Of a DNA stretch of 32,728 bases, positions 22,422 to 29,700 are shown piece after piece. The stretch comes from Agathobacter sp. (GTDB lineage Bacteria > Bacillota > Clostridia > Lachnospirales > Lachnospiraceae): contig JALEZW010000052.1 in NCBI GenBank assembly GCA_022772675.1, positions 1-32,728 on the forward strand. The letters are read 5' to 3'. The notes under the pieces are model-generated. The model was not told where the DNA came from, did no database searches, and was given only the letters and a program-made list of their open reading frames with translations. Position numbers and translations under genes: made by a program. Numbering within the stretch: position 1 is the stretch's first letter; each line of letters opens with the position of its first letter.

Positions 22422-22937
22422 ATGTTGAATAAAGAAAAATTTGAATTCAGAAACATCCGCAAGGACGAAGTGGACCAGGCGGTAGAGATTGAGCAGATAT
22501 GTTTTCCGCCCAACGAGGCTTGCTCCAGGGAGCATATATCGGAGCGGATTGAAGCGGTACCGGAGTTGTTTCTGGTAGCAATTGATAAGGAGACTGGAAG
22601 GATTGCTGGATTTCTGAATGGCCTCTCTACGAAGGAAGGAACTTTCCGGGATGCGTTTTTTACCGATATCAGCCTAAATGACCCGGCTGGGGAGAATGTG
22701 ATGCTGCTGGGTCTGGATGTGCTGCCGGAGTACCGGGGGCAGGGGCTTGCCAGAGAGCTGGTATATCAGTATGCAGTAAGAGAAAAGAAGAACGGCAGAC
22801 AGCGGTTGATTCTCACCTGTCTGGAGGAAAAAGTAAAGATGTATCTGAAGTTTGGCCTTACCGACCGGGGAATTGCTAATTCCACCTGGGGTGGAGAAGA
22901 GTGGCACGAAATGGTTTATTCGCTTGACGCTTTATAA
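22422..22937 (+). CDS. GNAT-family N-acetyltransferase
   Basis: A 171-aa acetyltransferase. The core motif A is VMLLGLDVLPEYRGQGLARE near residues 90-109 (the Q/R-x-x-G-x-G/A acetyl-CoA loop is RGQGLA). The opening FEFRNIRKDEVDQAVEIEQI and an early CFPPNEA segment resemble the AANAT-like branch. The ATG at 22422 is 13 bases from AGGAG, longer than usual. It stands alone beside the MITE at 22112-22392, which may supply or disturb its promoter. The acceptor substrate is unknown. From 22938 to 23252 there is only a TATAAT-like box (23124-23129) without a good -35 box. Confidence 0.87.
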   Translation: MLNKEKFEFRNIRKDEVDQAVEIEQICFPPNEACSREHISERIEAVPELFLVAIDKETGRIAGFLNGLSTKEGTFRDAFFTDISLNDPAGENVMLLGLDVLPEYRGQGLARELVYQYAVREKKNGRQRLILTCLEEKVKMYLKFGLTDRGIANSTWGGEEWHEMVYSLDAL

Positions 22938-23252
22938 ACTGACCGAACTACCTATTTCTATCCTGCATTGTGCTTCTGACCAGCTGATAATACAGATACA
23001 TTCTTTTGTCCCCTGCAGTATTTCTCAAAGGACTCCGTGGTAAAATCTGTAGGTGTTATCCACATTTGCAAATCTTTAACTTTGCCCTTCTAAAAATTAA
23101 CACTATCTTAATGCCCTCTATGCTATAATCCGTATCGCAAATAGGCCGAGTAAATCGAATCAGCATGGATTTGATTATCATCTGAACCTATTAGTATAAG
23201 AAATTTTGCATATGCAGGGATTACTCCTTGCGATGGAAGGAGACTGTTACAC

Positions 23253-23750
23253 ATGAAAACAATAGGCTTTATTAACAGCCATAAAGAAAATGAGAAACGT
23301 ATTGCGCTGCTGCCCCAGGACCTGTCAAATAGTCTGGGTCTAACGTCGAACCTTTATTTTGAAGATGATGGAACAAGGCATGCAGGTGTTTTACCGCAAT
23401 AACGTGCTTGCCGGCGAGGCCTCCGTTTTGCATGCCGCCCAATGTGCCGGAATGTTACTGTACGGAAAAAAAGCAGCCGTAATTGGACGTGGCAATACAG
23501 CCCAGGGCGCAATTCGTGCGTTGTCATGTAACGGAGCCTGTGTGACGGTCTATGGCAGAAAACAGGAGGACAAGTTCAGAAACGATCTTGGAAACTATGA
23601 TGTCGTGGTAATCGCTGTCCTCTGGGATCCTAAACGTACGGATCACATTCTCAGCCGAAGTGCTTTGAAAACCATGAAACCCAATGCGCTTGTAATTGAT
23701 GTTAGCTGCTTCCTCCTCTTAGGCACCCTTATTTTAGGACAAACACCCTG
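23253..23750 (+). pseudogene. N5-(carboxyethyl)ornithine synthase pseudogene
   Basis: AAGGAG precedes an ATG at 23253 with MKTIGFINSHKENEKRIALL, the exact style of opening of carboxyethylornithine synthase-like enzymes (about 310 aa, NADPH-dependent condensation of pyruvate with ornithine). That frame stops at 23402. From about 23380 another phase reads VFYRNNVLAGEASVLHAAQC, the Rossmann loop VIGRGNTAQGAIRAL, and VWDPKRTDHILSR-like sequence up to VIDVSC, then runs into unrelated residues. Over 100 residues between the two parts and the C-terminal end are missing, so the gene is dead through internal deletion and 3' loss. Confidence 0.82.
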
Positions 23751-23803
23751 AAACAAGATAAAACGGGGAAGTCAGCCGGATATTTCGATAAACTGGAAAT
23801 TTT

Positions 23804-24679
23804 TCAATTTCTCTGTTTCTTAATTTCACCGAACATAGCTCCTCCGATAATCAGTGCTGCACCTGCAACTTGTACAGGTGCCATTACTTCGTGCAATAAG
23901 ATTGCTGAGAATAAAAGTGCTGAAACCGGATCAATATAGCTAATCAAAGCAACTGATTGCCCAGATAACTTTTGCAAGCCAGAAAAATATAATAAATATG
24001 CAAGTCCAGTGTTAATAAAACCTATTACAACGATATATGGCAAATCATTTCCTGTCAAATGAGGAAGACCTGAAGTACACAACGTGTACACTAACACTAC
24101 AAAAAAAGCTACATCCAATTCGATGGCTGCAGTCTGCATCCCACTTGTATATGAAATCTGTTTATTAAAAACAATCAATGCAGCATAAAAAAGTGCCGAA
24201 AACGCCGCACATAACAATCCCAATGAATTCATTCCTATTACAACGACACTTCCACTTATACATATAAGGCCAATTCCTACAATAATTACAGAAACCAGCT
24301 TTCTTCCCGTAAGTTTCTCACGAAAAAGAATAGGCGAAAAGAGTAGCACAATAATTGGCCCCACATAGTAAATCAATGTTGCAAGGTTAACATTCAGTAG
24401 CCTGTATGCCTCAAAAAGTGCAACCCAATTCAGGCCAAGGGCAGCACCCCCCAGTAAAAGAGGTATTCGTTCTCTCCGCAAGTGATCTATGTCAAATCCC
24501 CCCAAAAACAAAACTAAGCAAGTTAGCAATATCCCACCTATCAATGTACGCATTAGAACAATCTGGTTACTGGCTAACGATATATGTGAAACGAAAATAC
24601 CATTTGTACCAAAAATCAATAGGGATAGAATATACATACCATATGCTAGAAATCGCTTACTGTTACTTTTACCATGCAT
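23804..24679 (-). CDS. EamA-domain (DMT family) transporter
   Basis: A 291-aa membrane protein with ten hydrophobic segments in two EamA repeats. Recognisable blocks are ILSLLIFGTNGIFVSHI, RTLIGGILL, ALGLNWVALFEAYRLLNV and LATLIYYVGPIIVLLFSPIL with LFREKLT in the first repeat. ALISYIDPVSALLFSAILLHE lies in the second. The start follows GAGGTAA. It differs clearly from the other EamA protein at 19811-20668. It stands alone, convergent with the carboxyethylornithine synthase pseudogene. The substrate is not deducible. Confidence 0.9.
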   Translation of the reverse strand: MHGKSNSKRFLAYGMYILSLLIFGTNGIFVSHISLASNQIVLMRTLIGGILLTCLVLFLGGFDIDHLRRERIPLLLGGAALGLNWVALFEAYRLLNVNLATLIYYVGPIIVLLFSPILFREKLTGRKLVSVIIVGIGLICISGSVVVIGMNSLGLLCAAFSALFYAALIVFNKQISYTSGMQTAAIELDVAFFVVLVYTLCTSGLPHLTGNDLPYIVVIGFINTGLAYLLYFSGLQKLSGQSVALISYIDPVSALLFSAILLHEVMAPVQVAGAALIIGGAMFGEIKKQRN

Positions 24680-24845
24680 AACTTTACCTCATCGTCAAAT
24701 GAAAAGTACTTTAGCACCTACCCACACTCCCGAACATATCAATTGTGAAATCACCGTCTTCCATCTCCACCGAAAAAACAACATTCTAACTGACGATAAA
24801 TAAACTCCACAACCTATCAGCTTTGTATCTACCTTTTCTTTTTCT

Positions 24846-25856
24846 TTAGGCAGAAAATGATTCGTTGTTCAGATTTTCTAAAAACTCTTCCGCTTTTGCG
24901 CGCAGCTCCTCCACAACTTCCTCCGGTCCGACTACCTTCACATCTTTACCAAGACTGAATATCCAGCCAAAGAACTGTGGGCTGACATTCACATCCACAT
25001 GAAGTTCGCTGTGTTCATCATCAATTGGTCGAAAGGAAATTTCCTTGCCGAATCTGTCAATAAAGATTCCGCACATATTATTGGCAAGTCGTATTTTCAC
25101 CTTTGTCTTTTGACCTTGATACATTCCGAAGGTCGCTTTGGAATACTCTGCCATATCAAAGTTCTTAAAGGCTTCTTTTCCGTCGCGCATCTCCTCTTCG
25201 ATGAAAATATGCATCATCTTATCTACACGATAGTGCTTAATCTTATGATCCAAATTATCGAAAGCCACCATGTAATAGTTCTCGTCATCCCAGGTAAGAG
25301 CCCACGGGCTGACAACGAACCAGTCTCCGTTATGTCTTGGAACAAGCTTTTTGTTAATGTCCCATTTATAATATTTGAACCGGATTTTCTTGTTCTGATT
25401 GATTGCGGTATGAATATCATCGACATTGTAATACACAGACTCATTCATTGTCTTTACCCGATCATTGATATACACCTGACGCTGCAATTGCTTCGCCTGA
25501 TGTTCACTGACAAAACTCTTGATTTTTGTAATCAGCTCACGGGATTTTGTCTGCGTGATAAACTTCGACGACTGAATTGCATCGATGAGAAGTTTCACTT
25601 CTGCAAGCTCAAATTCTCTGGTGCCCACATGGTAATAGGTTTCTCTGCCAATCTGTTCCTTGATAATCTCCACGCCAAACTTCTCCGTCATATCCTGAAA
25701 GTCTGTGTAGATACTTTTTCTTTCCGCTGTCACATCATATTTTTCTAATTCTTCCATAATCTGCGGCATAGTAAGACTATGCTCGTCATCTGTCTTTTCC
25801 TGCATGATTTTCATGAGATATGTAAATTTGAACTTCTGATTGGTTCCTCTTGGCAT
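24846..25856 (-). CDS. WYL-domain transcriptional regulator
   Basis: A 336-aa regulator. The N-terminal winged helix (about 8-75, LTMPQIMEELEKYDVTAERK, SIYTDFQDMTEKFG) binds DNA. The WYL domain spans about 145-225 (IRFKYYKWDINKKLVPRHNG, VVSPWALTWDDENYYMVAFD, RVDKM) and is followed by a C-terminal WCX-like extension (240-330). WYL domains sense ligands, often nucleic acids or nucleotides, and several WYL proteins control DNA damage or phage defence genes. It lies downstream of the mutagenesis cassette on the same strand but with a gap of about 280 bases. GGAGGT is 8 bases before the ATG. Confidence 0.92.
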   Translation of the reverse strand: MPRGTNQKFKFTYLMKIMQEKTDDEHSLTMPQIMEELEKYDVTAERKSIYTDFQDMTEKFGVEIIKEQIGRETYYHVGTREFELAEVKLLIDAIQSSKFITQTKSRELITKIKSFVSEHQAKQLQRQVYINDRVKTMNESVYYNVDDIHTAINQNKKIRFKYYKWDINKKLVPRHNGDWFVVSPWALTWDDENYYMVAFDNLDHKIKHYRVDKMMHIFIEEEMRDGKEAFKNFDMAEYSKATFGMYQGQKTKVKIRLANNMCGIFIDRFGKEISFRPIDDEHSELHVDVNVSPQFFGWIFSLGKDVKVVGPEEVVEELRAKAEEFLENLNNESFSA

Positions 25857-25991
25857 GGGGGCTACCTCCGTATAAACTTCATCATCTTAATTATCGTCTT
25901 CCCTCGTCATTAAGTTCACCATTTGGGATTAAATTATGGAAATTTTTCGGACATCATCCTTCTTCTCGTTCTTAAAAAGCGCTCACTAAGA

Positions 25992-26140
25992 TTATGTCCC
26001 TTCCAGAAAACAAACAGGTGGGGGCAGGTACTCGAAATACAAGCCTTTCGCCGGGAGTTCCGATGAATGTATGTACATTCCCCGGCTATGCTGATCTAAA
26101 GCCAACTGATATGATGTGTGCTGTAAGCACATAATCACAT
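25992..26140 (-). CDS. Possible small ORF after the SOS-cassette genes
   Basis: Directly beyond the stop of the 26140-26385 gene, a frame continues from a GTG near 26132 as IMCLQHTSYQLALDQHSRGM, then YIHSSELPAKGLYFEYLPPP and a VCFLEGT end at 25992. The composition looks protein-like and the near-overlap suggests coupling, but no family is known and the start is weak. It may be non-coding. The rest of the gap to 25857 shows nothing else. Confidence 0.25.
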
Positions 26141-26385
26141 CAGGCTCCGGCTCTTTCCATAAACCACATATTGTTATCCTCATAGAAAAGGAATATTTCC
26201 TTTCCATCCACCACACAGGTATATCGTTCTCCCACACCTCCAGCCTTGGTGCTGGCAGCTCTGCGTTTATCTTTTACTCGTGTAATCTCATACTTTCTGC
26301 CATCTTCCCATGTAATTTCCTTGGGAATAAGCAGACCGTCCTTAGAAAATTCTGCCAAGACGTCAACATATACCTTATTACTCAA
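26140..26385 (-). CDS. Small protein of the mutagenesis cassette (DUF6504-like)
   Basis: An 81-aa soluble basic protein with KVYVDVLAEFSKDGLLIPKE, ITWEDGRKYEITRVKDKRRA, GERYTCVVDGKEIFLFYEDN and a WFMER end. The pattern DGRxYxIxRVxDxR...RYxCxxxGKEIxLFxExxxWFxE recalls small beta-rich proteins found next to Y-family polymerases (DUF6504-like); that link is by resemblance only. Start choice: a GTG at 26394 touches the AAGGAAGG site, while the TTG at 26385 has an 8-base spacing and is preferred. It follows the LexA-type gene after 14 bases in the same operon. Confidence 0.65.
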   Translation of the reverse strand: MSNKVYVDVLAEFSKDGLLIPKEITWEDGRKYEITRVKDKRRAASTKAGGVGERYTCVVDGKEIFLFYEDNNMWFMERAGA

Positions 26386-26399
26386 TGTAATCACCTTCC

Positions 26400-26642
26400 T
26401 TACAAGATTGCTATCGCTCTGGAAGAATCTGTTTTCCTCGCAATATAACCTTTTTTCTCTAATATTTTCAGATGTGCATAAACACTTGAAGTCGATGCCA
26501 CTCCTACCATCTTACATATTTCTCTGATAGTAGGTGCAAATCCATTAACACTCTGATACCGCATAATACTTTCATACACTTTCTGCTGTTTTTCCGTTAA
26601 TGGTGCCCTGTCTATAAGGTCAATCCTTGCTGCTTCACTCAT
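26400..26642 (-). CDS. Stand-alone LexA-type DNA-binding domain
   Basis: An 80-aa protein equal to the LexA N-terminal wHTH only: LTEKQQKVYESIMRYQSVNG, FAPTIREICKMVGVASTSSV and YAHLKILEKKGYIARKTDSS. Normal LexA (about 200 aa) goes on with the S24 Ser/Lys autopeptidase; here the frame ends cleanly after RAIAIL and the next gene begins, so the peptidase half is absent and not just frameshifted. AGGAGG precedes the ATG at 26642. It lies between a Y-family polymerase gene (74-base gap) and a small gene. It could bind SOS boxes without responding to RecA, or act with the XRE-S24 protein encoded divergently; both are inference. Confidence 0.85.
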   Translation of the reverse strand: MSEAARIDLIDRAPLTEKQQKVYESIMRYQSVNGFAPTIREICKMVGVASTSSVYAHLKILEKKGYIARKTDSSRAIAIL

Positions 26643-26716
26643 GTTCCGCCTCCTCTTTGCAAATTCTATTGCCACTCATAGTGCAGCTCAATTCCGTTTC
26701 GCTGCACTTCTCGTTG

Positions 26717-27967
26717 CTAACTTGAAAAATATCCGTGTGGGTGAACCGTATGCTCTTCTTTTGCGTTTACTGCCGAAAGAATCGTATCACCCAGCATCAG
26801 TCCTCGTTGTATGCTGTAGAAACCAAATCGTCTTCGTATATCATCAACCGCTGCATCCATCTTCATCATTTTGTCTCTCAGTTCTGCATTATGGAATAAA
26901 TCCAGCTGCTCCCAATAGTTGTCATTCACAAGGTCTGCTCCACGAATACCAACACTTCTGATAGGCTTCTGCCAGTTATAACTTTGCTTAAAAAGCCTGA
27001 ATCCGGCATCAGCAATCTCTTTTGTAATATTCGTAGCATTTGAAACCTTCGTCTGTTTTGTGTATGAATACAGCTCATTATCACGAATACTTATTTCTAC
27101 TGTCCTGCAACGAAAACCGTTTTCTCTTAATCTCGCTGCAACACTCTCTGCAAGAACATACAATACAATTTTTACATCTTCGTCATTCTCTAAGTCTCTT
27201 GGAGTGGTTGTACTGTTTCCAATCGACTTGACCGGAGCTGATGTATTCTCTTTTCTTACCGGTGAAGTATCATAGCCATTGGCAAATGCCCACAGGATAC
27301 TTCCCATTTTACCAAGATAACTGTTCAACCACTTTTCATCAGCCCTTGCTATATCACCTATGGTATGAATGCCCATTTTCTTCAATTTACTGTCTGTACT
27401 TCTTCCCACATATAATAAATCAGAAGCCGGAAGATTCCATGCTTTTGTCTGAAACTCATCCTTATACATGGTTGTGATGGCATCGGGTTTTTTATAATCA
27501 GAACCGAGCTTTGCAAATATCTTATTAAATGACACACCAACACTTACTGTTATGCCAAGCTCTGATTTCATTCGATTGCTTATTTCATGTGCAATCTTGT
27601 AACCATCACCTTTAATAGAAGCACTTGCTGTAACATCAAGCCAGCTTTCATCAATTCCATAGGGTTCCTGTAAATCCGTGTACTCACCGTATATTTCGTG
27701 AGCCATTTTTGAAAAACGAAGATACAAGTCCATTCTCGGAGGAACAAATGTAATATCAGGACAAACCTGTCTTGCCTGCCACAGAGCCATTCCTGTCTTT
27801 ACTCCATGTTTCTTCGCTACATAATCAGCAGTTAATACTATTCCGTGTCTTGCTTCCGGATCGCCACCTACTGCTAAAGGCTTTCCACGAAGCTCCGGAT
27901 GATGCAACAGCTCAATACTCGCATAACAGGAGTTAATATCACTATGTAAAATAACTCTGTCTCCCAC
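26717..27967 (-). CDS. Y-family DNA polymerase (DinB/UmuC type)
   Basis: A 416-aa translesion polymerase. The palm holds the catalytic acidic residues in VILHSDINSCYASIE (near the start) and YGIDESWLDVT (about 105), plus the SVGVSFNKIFAKLGSDYKKP block. The thumb has helix-hairpin-helix elements (LYVGRSTDSKLKKMGIHTIG). The little-finger domain follows, and a clamp-binding motif QLDLF lies near residue 365. The clamp motif and length are nearer to UmuC/UvrX-like proteins of Firmicutes than to short Pol IV. A GTG at 27976 overlaps the GGAGGTG site, so the GTG at 27967, 8 bases away, is preferred. It is the first gene of a three-gene operon divergent from an XRE-S24 repressor. Confidence 0.93.
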   Translation of the reverse strand: MGDRVILHSDINSCYASIELLHHPELRGKPLAVGGDPEARHGIVLTADYVAKKHGVKTGMALWQARQVCPDITFVPPRMDLYLRFSKMAHEIYGEYTDLQEPYGIDESWLDVTASASIKGDGYKIAHEISNRMKSELGITVSVGVSFNKIFAKLGSDYKKPDAITTMYKDEFQTKAWNLPASDLLYVGRSTDSKLKKMGIHTIGDIARADEKWLNSYLGKMGSILWAFANGYDTSPVRKENTSAPVKSIGNSTTTPRDLENDEDVKIVLYVLAESVAARLRENGFRCRTVEISIRDNELYSYTKQTKVSNATNITKEIADAGFRLFKQSYNWQKPIRSVGIRGADLVNDNYWEQLDLFHNAELRDKMMKMDAAVDDIRRRFGFYSIQRGLMLGDTILSAVNAKEEHTVHPHGYFSS

Positions 27968-28015
27968 AACATTCACCTCCAGTCTGTTTGTGTTGTATCG
28001 CTTCTTGCAGGTACA

Positions 28016-28045
28016 AGTATAGTTCTCTCATAAGGAGATTGTCAA
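28016..28045 (-). promoter_or_regulatory. Promoter of the polymerase operon with operator-like motif
   Basis: On the minus strand TTGACA (28040-28045) and TATACT (28016-28021) are 18 bases apart. The motif GAGAGAACTATAC (28029-28017) covers the spacer end and -10 box and recurs in the facing promoter. A perfect palindrome, GGACACATGTGTCC (28047-28060), lies just upstream of the -35 box. Confidence 0.7.
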
Positions 28046-28088
28046 CGGACACATGTGTCCTTTCGTCTCTCATCCAGAGATTTTATGC

Positions 28089-28134
28089 TTGAAATATTCT
28101 ATTATATGATATATACTGTAAGAGAAAACTATAC
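28089..28134 (+). promoter_or_regulatory. Promoter of the XRE-S24 gene with operator-like motif
   Basis: TTGAAA (28089-28094) and TATACT (28112-28117) are 17 bases apart. Directly downstream, GAGAAAACTATAC (28122-28134) matches the motif at 28029-28017 on the other strand. The two sites thus form an inverted pair about 93 bases apart covering both promoters, as expected for a common repressor. Confidence 0.7.
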
Positions 28135-28164
28135 ATAATAAAATCATAGGAATGAGGCGAAAAT

Positions 28165-28902
28165 ATGAGAAACATAGGTGATATCATTTCTTCTAACAGA
28201 AAGAAACTGAAGTTATCTCAGCCAATGTTAGCTGAATTACTACAGCAGGAAGGAATTAATCTTACTGTAAAAGCAATCTCCAAATGGGAGACAAATGCTA
28301 CTGAGCCCAGCGTGGCAACCTTCCTTGCAGTATGCAAAGTATTAAATATCACAAATATATATGAAGAATATTTTGGAGAAAATCCGGCAGATCCACTCTC
28401 TTCCCTTAATGATGAGGGTAAGGAAAAGGCTTTGGATTACATTGGATTGTTGCATGACAGTGGCAAATATGAGAAACAGACTGCAAGGATTATTCCATTT
28501 TGCAGATATATTGATGTGTATGATAATGCAGTATCTGCCGGAACCGGAAACTTCCTTGTTGATGGTCCGAAAGAAACGATTCAGCTTACGAAGGATATCA
28601 TACCTGAATCCGCAAGCTTCGGTGTAAAAATCAGTGGTGACAGTATGGAACCGGAATTTGAAGACGGACAGATTGCATGGGTTCTGAAACAGGATATTCT
28701 TGAAAACGGAGAAATTGGTATCTTCTATCTTAATGGAGAGGCTTATATTAAGAAACTGCAGGACGATAAAAACGGTGTATTTCTTATATCCCTCAACGAG
28801 AAATATTCTCCTATTCCCGTAGGTGAGAATGACCGCTTTGATATTCTTGGAAAAGTGGTTGGAAAGAATCATCCGGATGAGATTAAAGAATACTTACAAT
28901 AA
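28165..28902 (+). CDS. XRE-type repressor with S24 self-cleaving domain
   Basis: A 245-aa CI/LexA-like repressor. The helix-turn-helix covers about 5-65 (SQPMLAELLQQEGINLTVKA, ISKWETNATEPS). The S24 domain has the cleavage site Ala125-Gly126 (VSAGTGNF), the nucleophile Ser160 in GDSMEP and the general-base Lys in AYIKK (196-197). This set is complete, so RecA-stimulated autocleavage is expected. It is transcribed away from the Y-family polymerase operon, with matching operator-like motifs in both promoters, so it is the likely switch of the cassette. GAGGCG precedes the ATG. A small XRE gene follows 74 bases later. Confidence 0.92.
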   Translation: MRNIGDIISSNRKKLKLSQPMLAELLQQEGINLTVKAISKWETNATEPSVATFLAVCKVLNITNIYEEYFGENPADPLSSLNDEGKEKALDYIGLLHDSGKYEKQTARIIPFCRYIDVYDNAVSAGTGNFLVDGPKETIQLTKDIIPESASFGVKISGDSMEPEFEDGQIAWVLKQDILENGEIGIFYLNGEAYIKKLQDDKNGVFLISLNEKYSPIPVGENDRFDILGKVVGKNHPDEIKEYLQ

Positions 28903-28976
28903 ACAAGTCCTTCTTTACGGACAGCTTATAAAGTATCCTTGTTACCATAAAGAGTATCAGAAAGTAGGTGTTTGCA

Positions 28977-29180
28977 ATGGCGGTCGTTAATAACCTGAAA
29001 ACAATTCGTGAAGAACGGGGGCTTCTACAAGAGGACTTAGCCTCTGCCACAGGGTTCTGCACAAAAACCATCGGCAGGGTGGAACGTGGTGAACGAGCAC
29101 CATCCGCTGAATTTATGCTCCGGATTGCAGCATATTTCAATCTGCTGGTAGAAGATGTGTTTAAGTTGGAGGAGCACTGA
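28977..29180 (+). CDS. Small XRE-family helix-turn-helix protein
   Basis: A 67-aa single-domain Cro/CI-type protein: NLKTIREERGLLQEDLASAT, GFCTKTIGRVERGERAPSAE and FMLRIAAYFNLLVEDVFKLE. The start at 28977 (ATG) follows AGGTG; an in-frame codon upstream at 28968 has no site. It follows the XRE-S24 gene on the same strand and may share its transcript. Upstream of it, the tracts ATAAAGTATC and ATAAAGAGTATC (28929 and 28948 areas) form a direct repeat that could be an operator. It ends 3 bases from the convergent thioredoxin-like gene. Confidence 0.85.
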   Translation: MAVVNNLKTIREERGLLQEDLASATGFCTKTIGRVERGERAPSAEFMLRIAAYFNLLVEDVFKLEEH

Positions 29181-29182
29181 CT

Positions 29183-29653
29183 TTACTCATAAATACCTTC
29201 CTTCCAGCAACCAAGCTTTTTTAAGAGTTCCTCCACTTGAGCTGCTTTTAATACTTTACCCATAGATACTACCTGCTCATTCACAACAATAGCAGGCATA
29301 CTCATAACACCATAACTCATTACTTTTTCCATATCTGTGATGTACTCCACCTCTGCATCAAGACTCATGTTTGCAACTGCTTTTTTTACATTTTCATGTT
29401 GCTCATGGCAGGACTTACATCCGGCACCTAGGACCTTAATATGACACCCATTTCCTCCACAGGCACAGCAACCTTCTTCTGCAACATAAGTTTTTTCTTC
29501 ACTAACTGGTCCGTTACATCCACATGCCGGTTTCTCTACAGAGGCTGTTTCACAGCAGCATTCATTGGCAGTCTCATTAACCGATGCGCCTTTGCAGCAG
29601 CATCCTCCCTTTGTTTCTTCTTCCATTTTCTTACCAAATCCAAATAATCTCAT
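29183..29653 (-). CDS. Thioredoxin-fold protein with Cys-rich N-terminal extension
   Basis: A 156-aa protein. Residues 72-150 form a small thioredoxin-like domain of the TM0996/MTH895 (redox-active disulfide) family with the CKSC motif at 79-82 and the cis-Pro in SMPAIVV. The first 70 residues add 12 cysteines in clusters (CCC at 18-20, CCC at 32-34, C44/C46, C62/C63/C65, C70) spaced by SVNE/SVEK-like linkers, an arrangement that suggests metal or metalloid binding. Relatives often sit in operons with DUF318 permeases and arsenic genes; here an IS1380 copy lies just upstream and may have removed such neighbours. AAAGGAGA precedes the ATG. Confidence 0.88.
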   Translation of the reverse strand: MRLFGFGKKMEEETKGGCCCKGASVNETANECCCETASVEKPACGCNGPVSEEKTYVAEEGCCACGGNGCHIKVLGAGCKSCHEQHENVKKAVANMSLDAEVEYITDMEKVMSYGVMSMPAIVVNEQVVSMGKVLKAAQVEELLKKLGCWKEGIYE

Positions 29654-29700
29654 AATCGTAGTCTCCTTTTCTTTTATTATTTGTGATATTTTTATATTCT

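Noticed and set aside
24999-25748. 249-aa plus-strand frame
   Set aside because: It is fully antisense to the WYL regulator, whose domains and ribosome binding site are clear.
28047-28060. Canonical Bacillus-type LexA box
   Set aside because: The palindrome GGACACATGTGTCC does not match CGAAC-N4-GTTCG; it is reported only as a possible unknown operator.
28342-28872. 176-aa minus-strand frame
   Set aside because: It is antisense to the XRE-S24 gene and has a composition typical of shadow frames.
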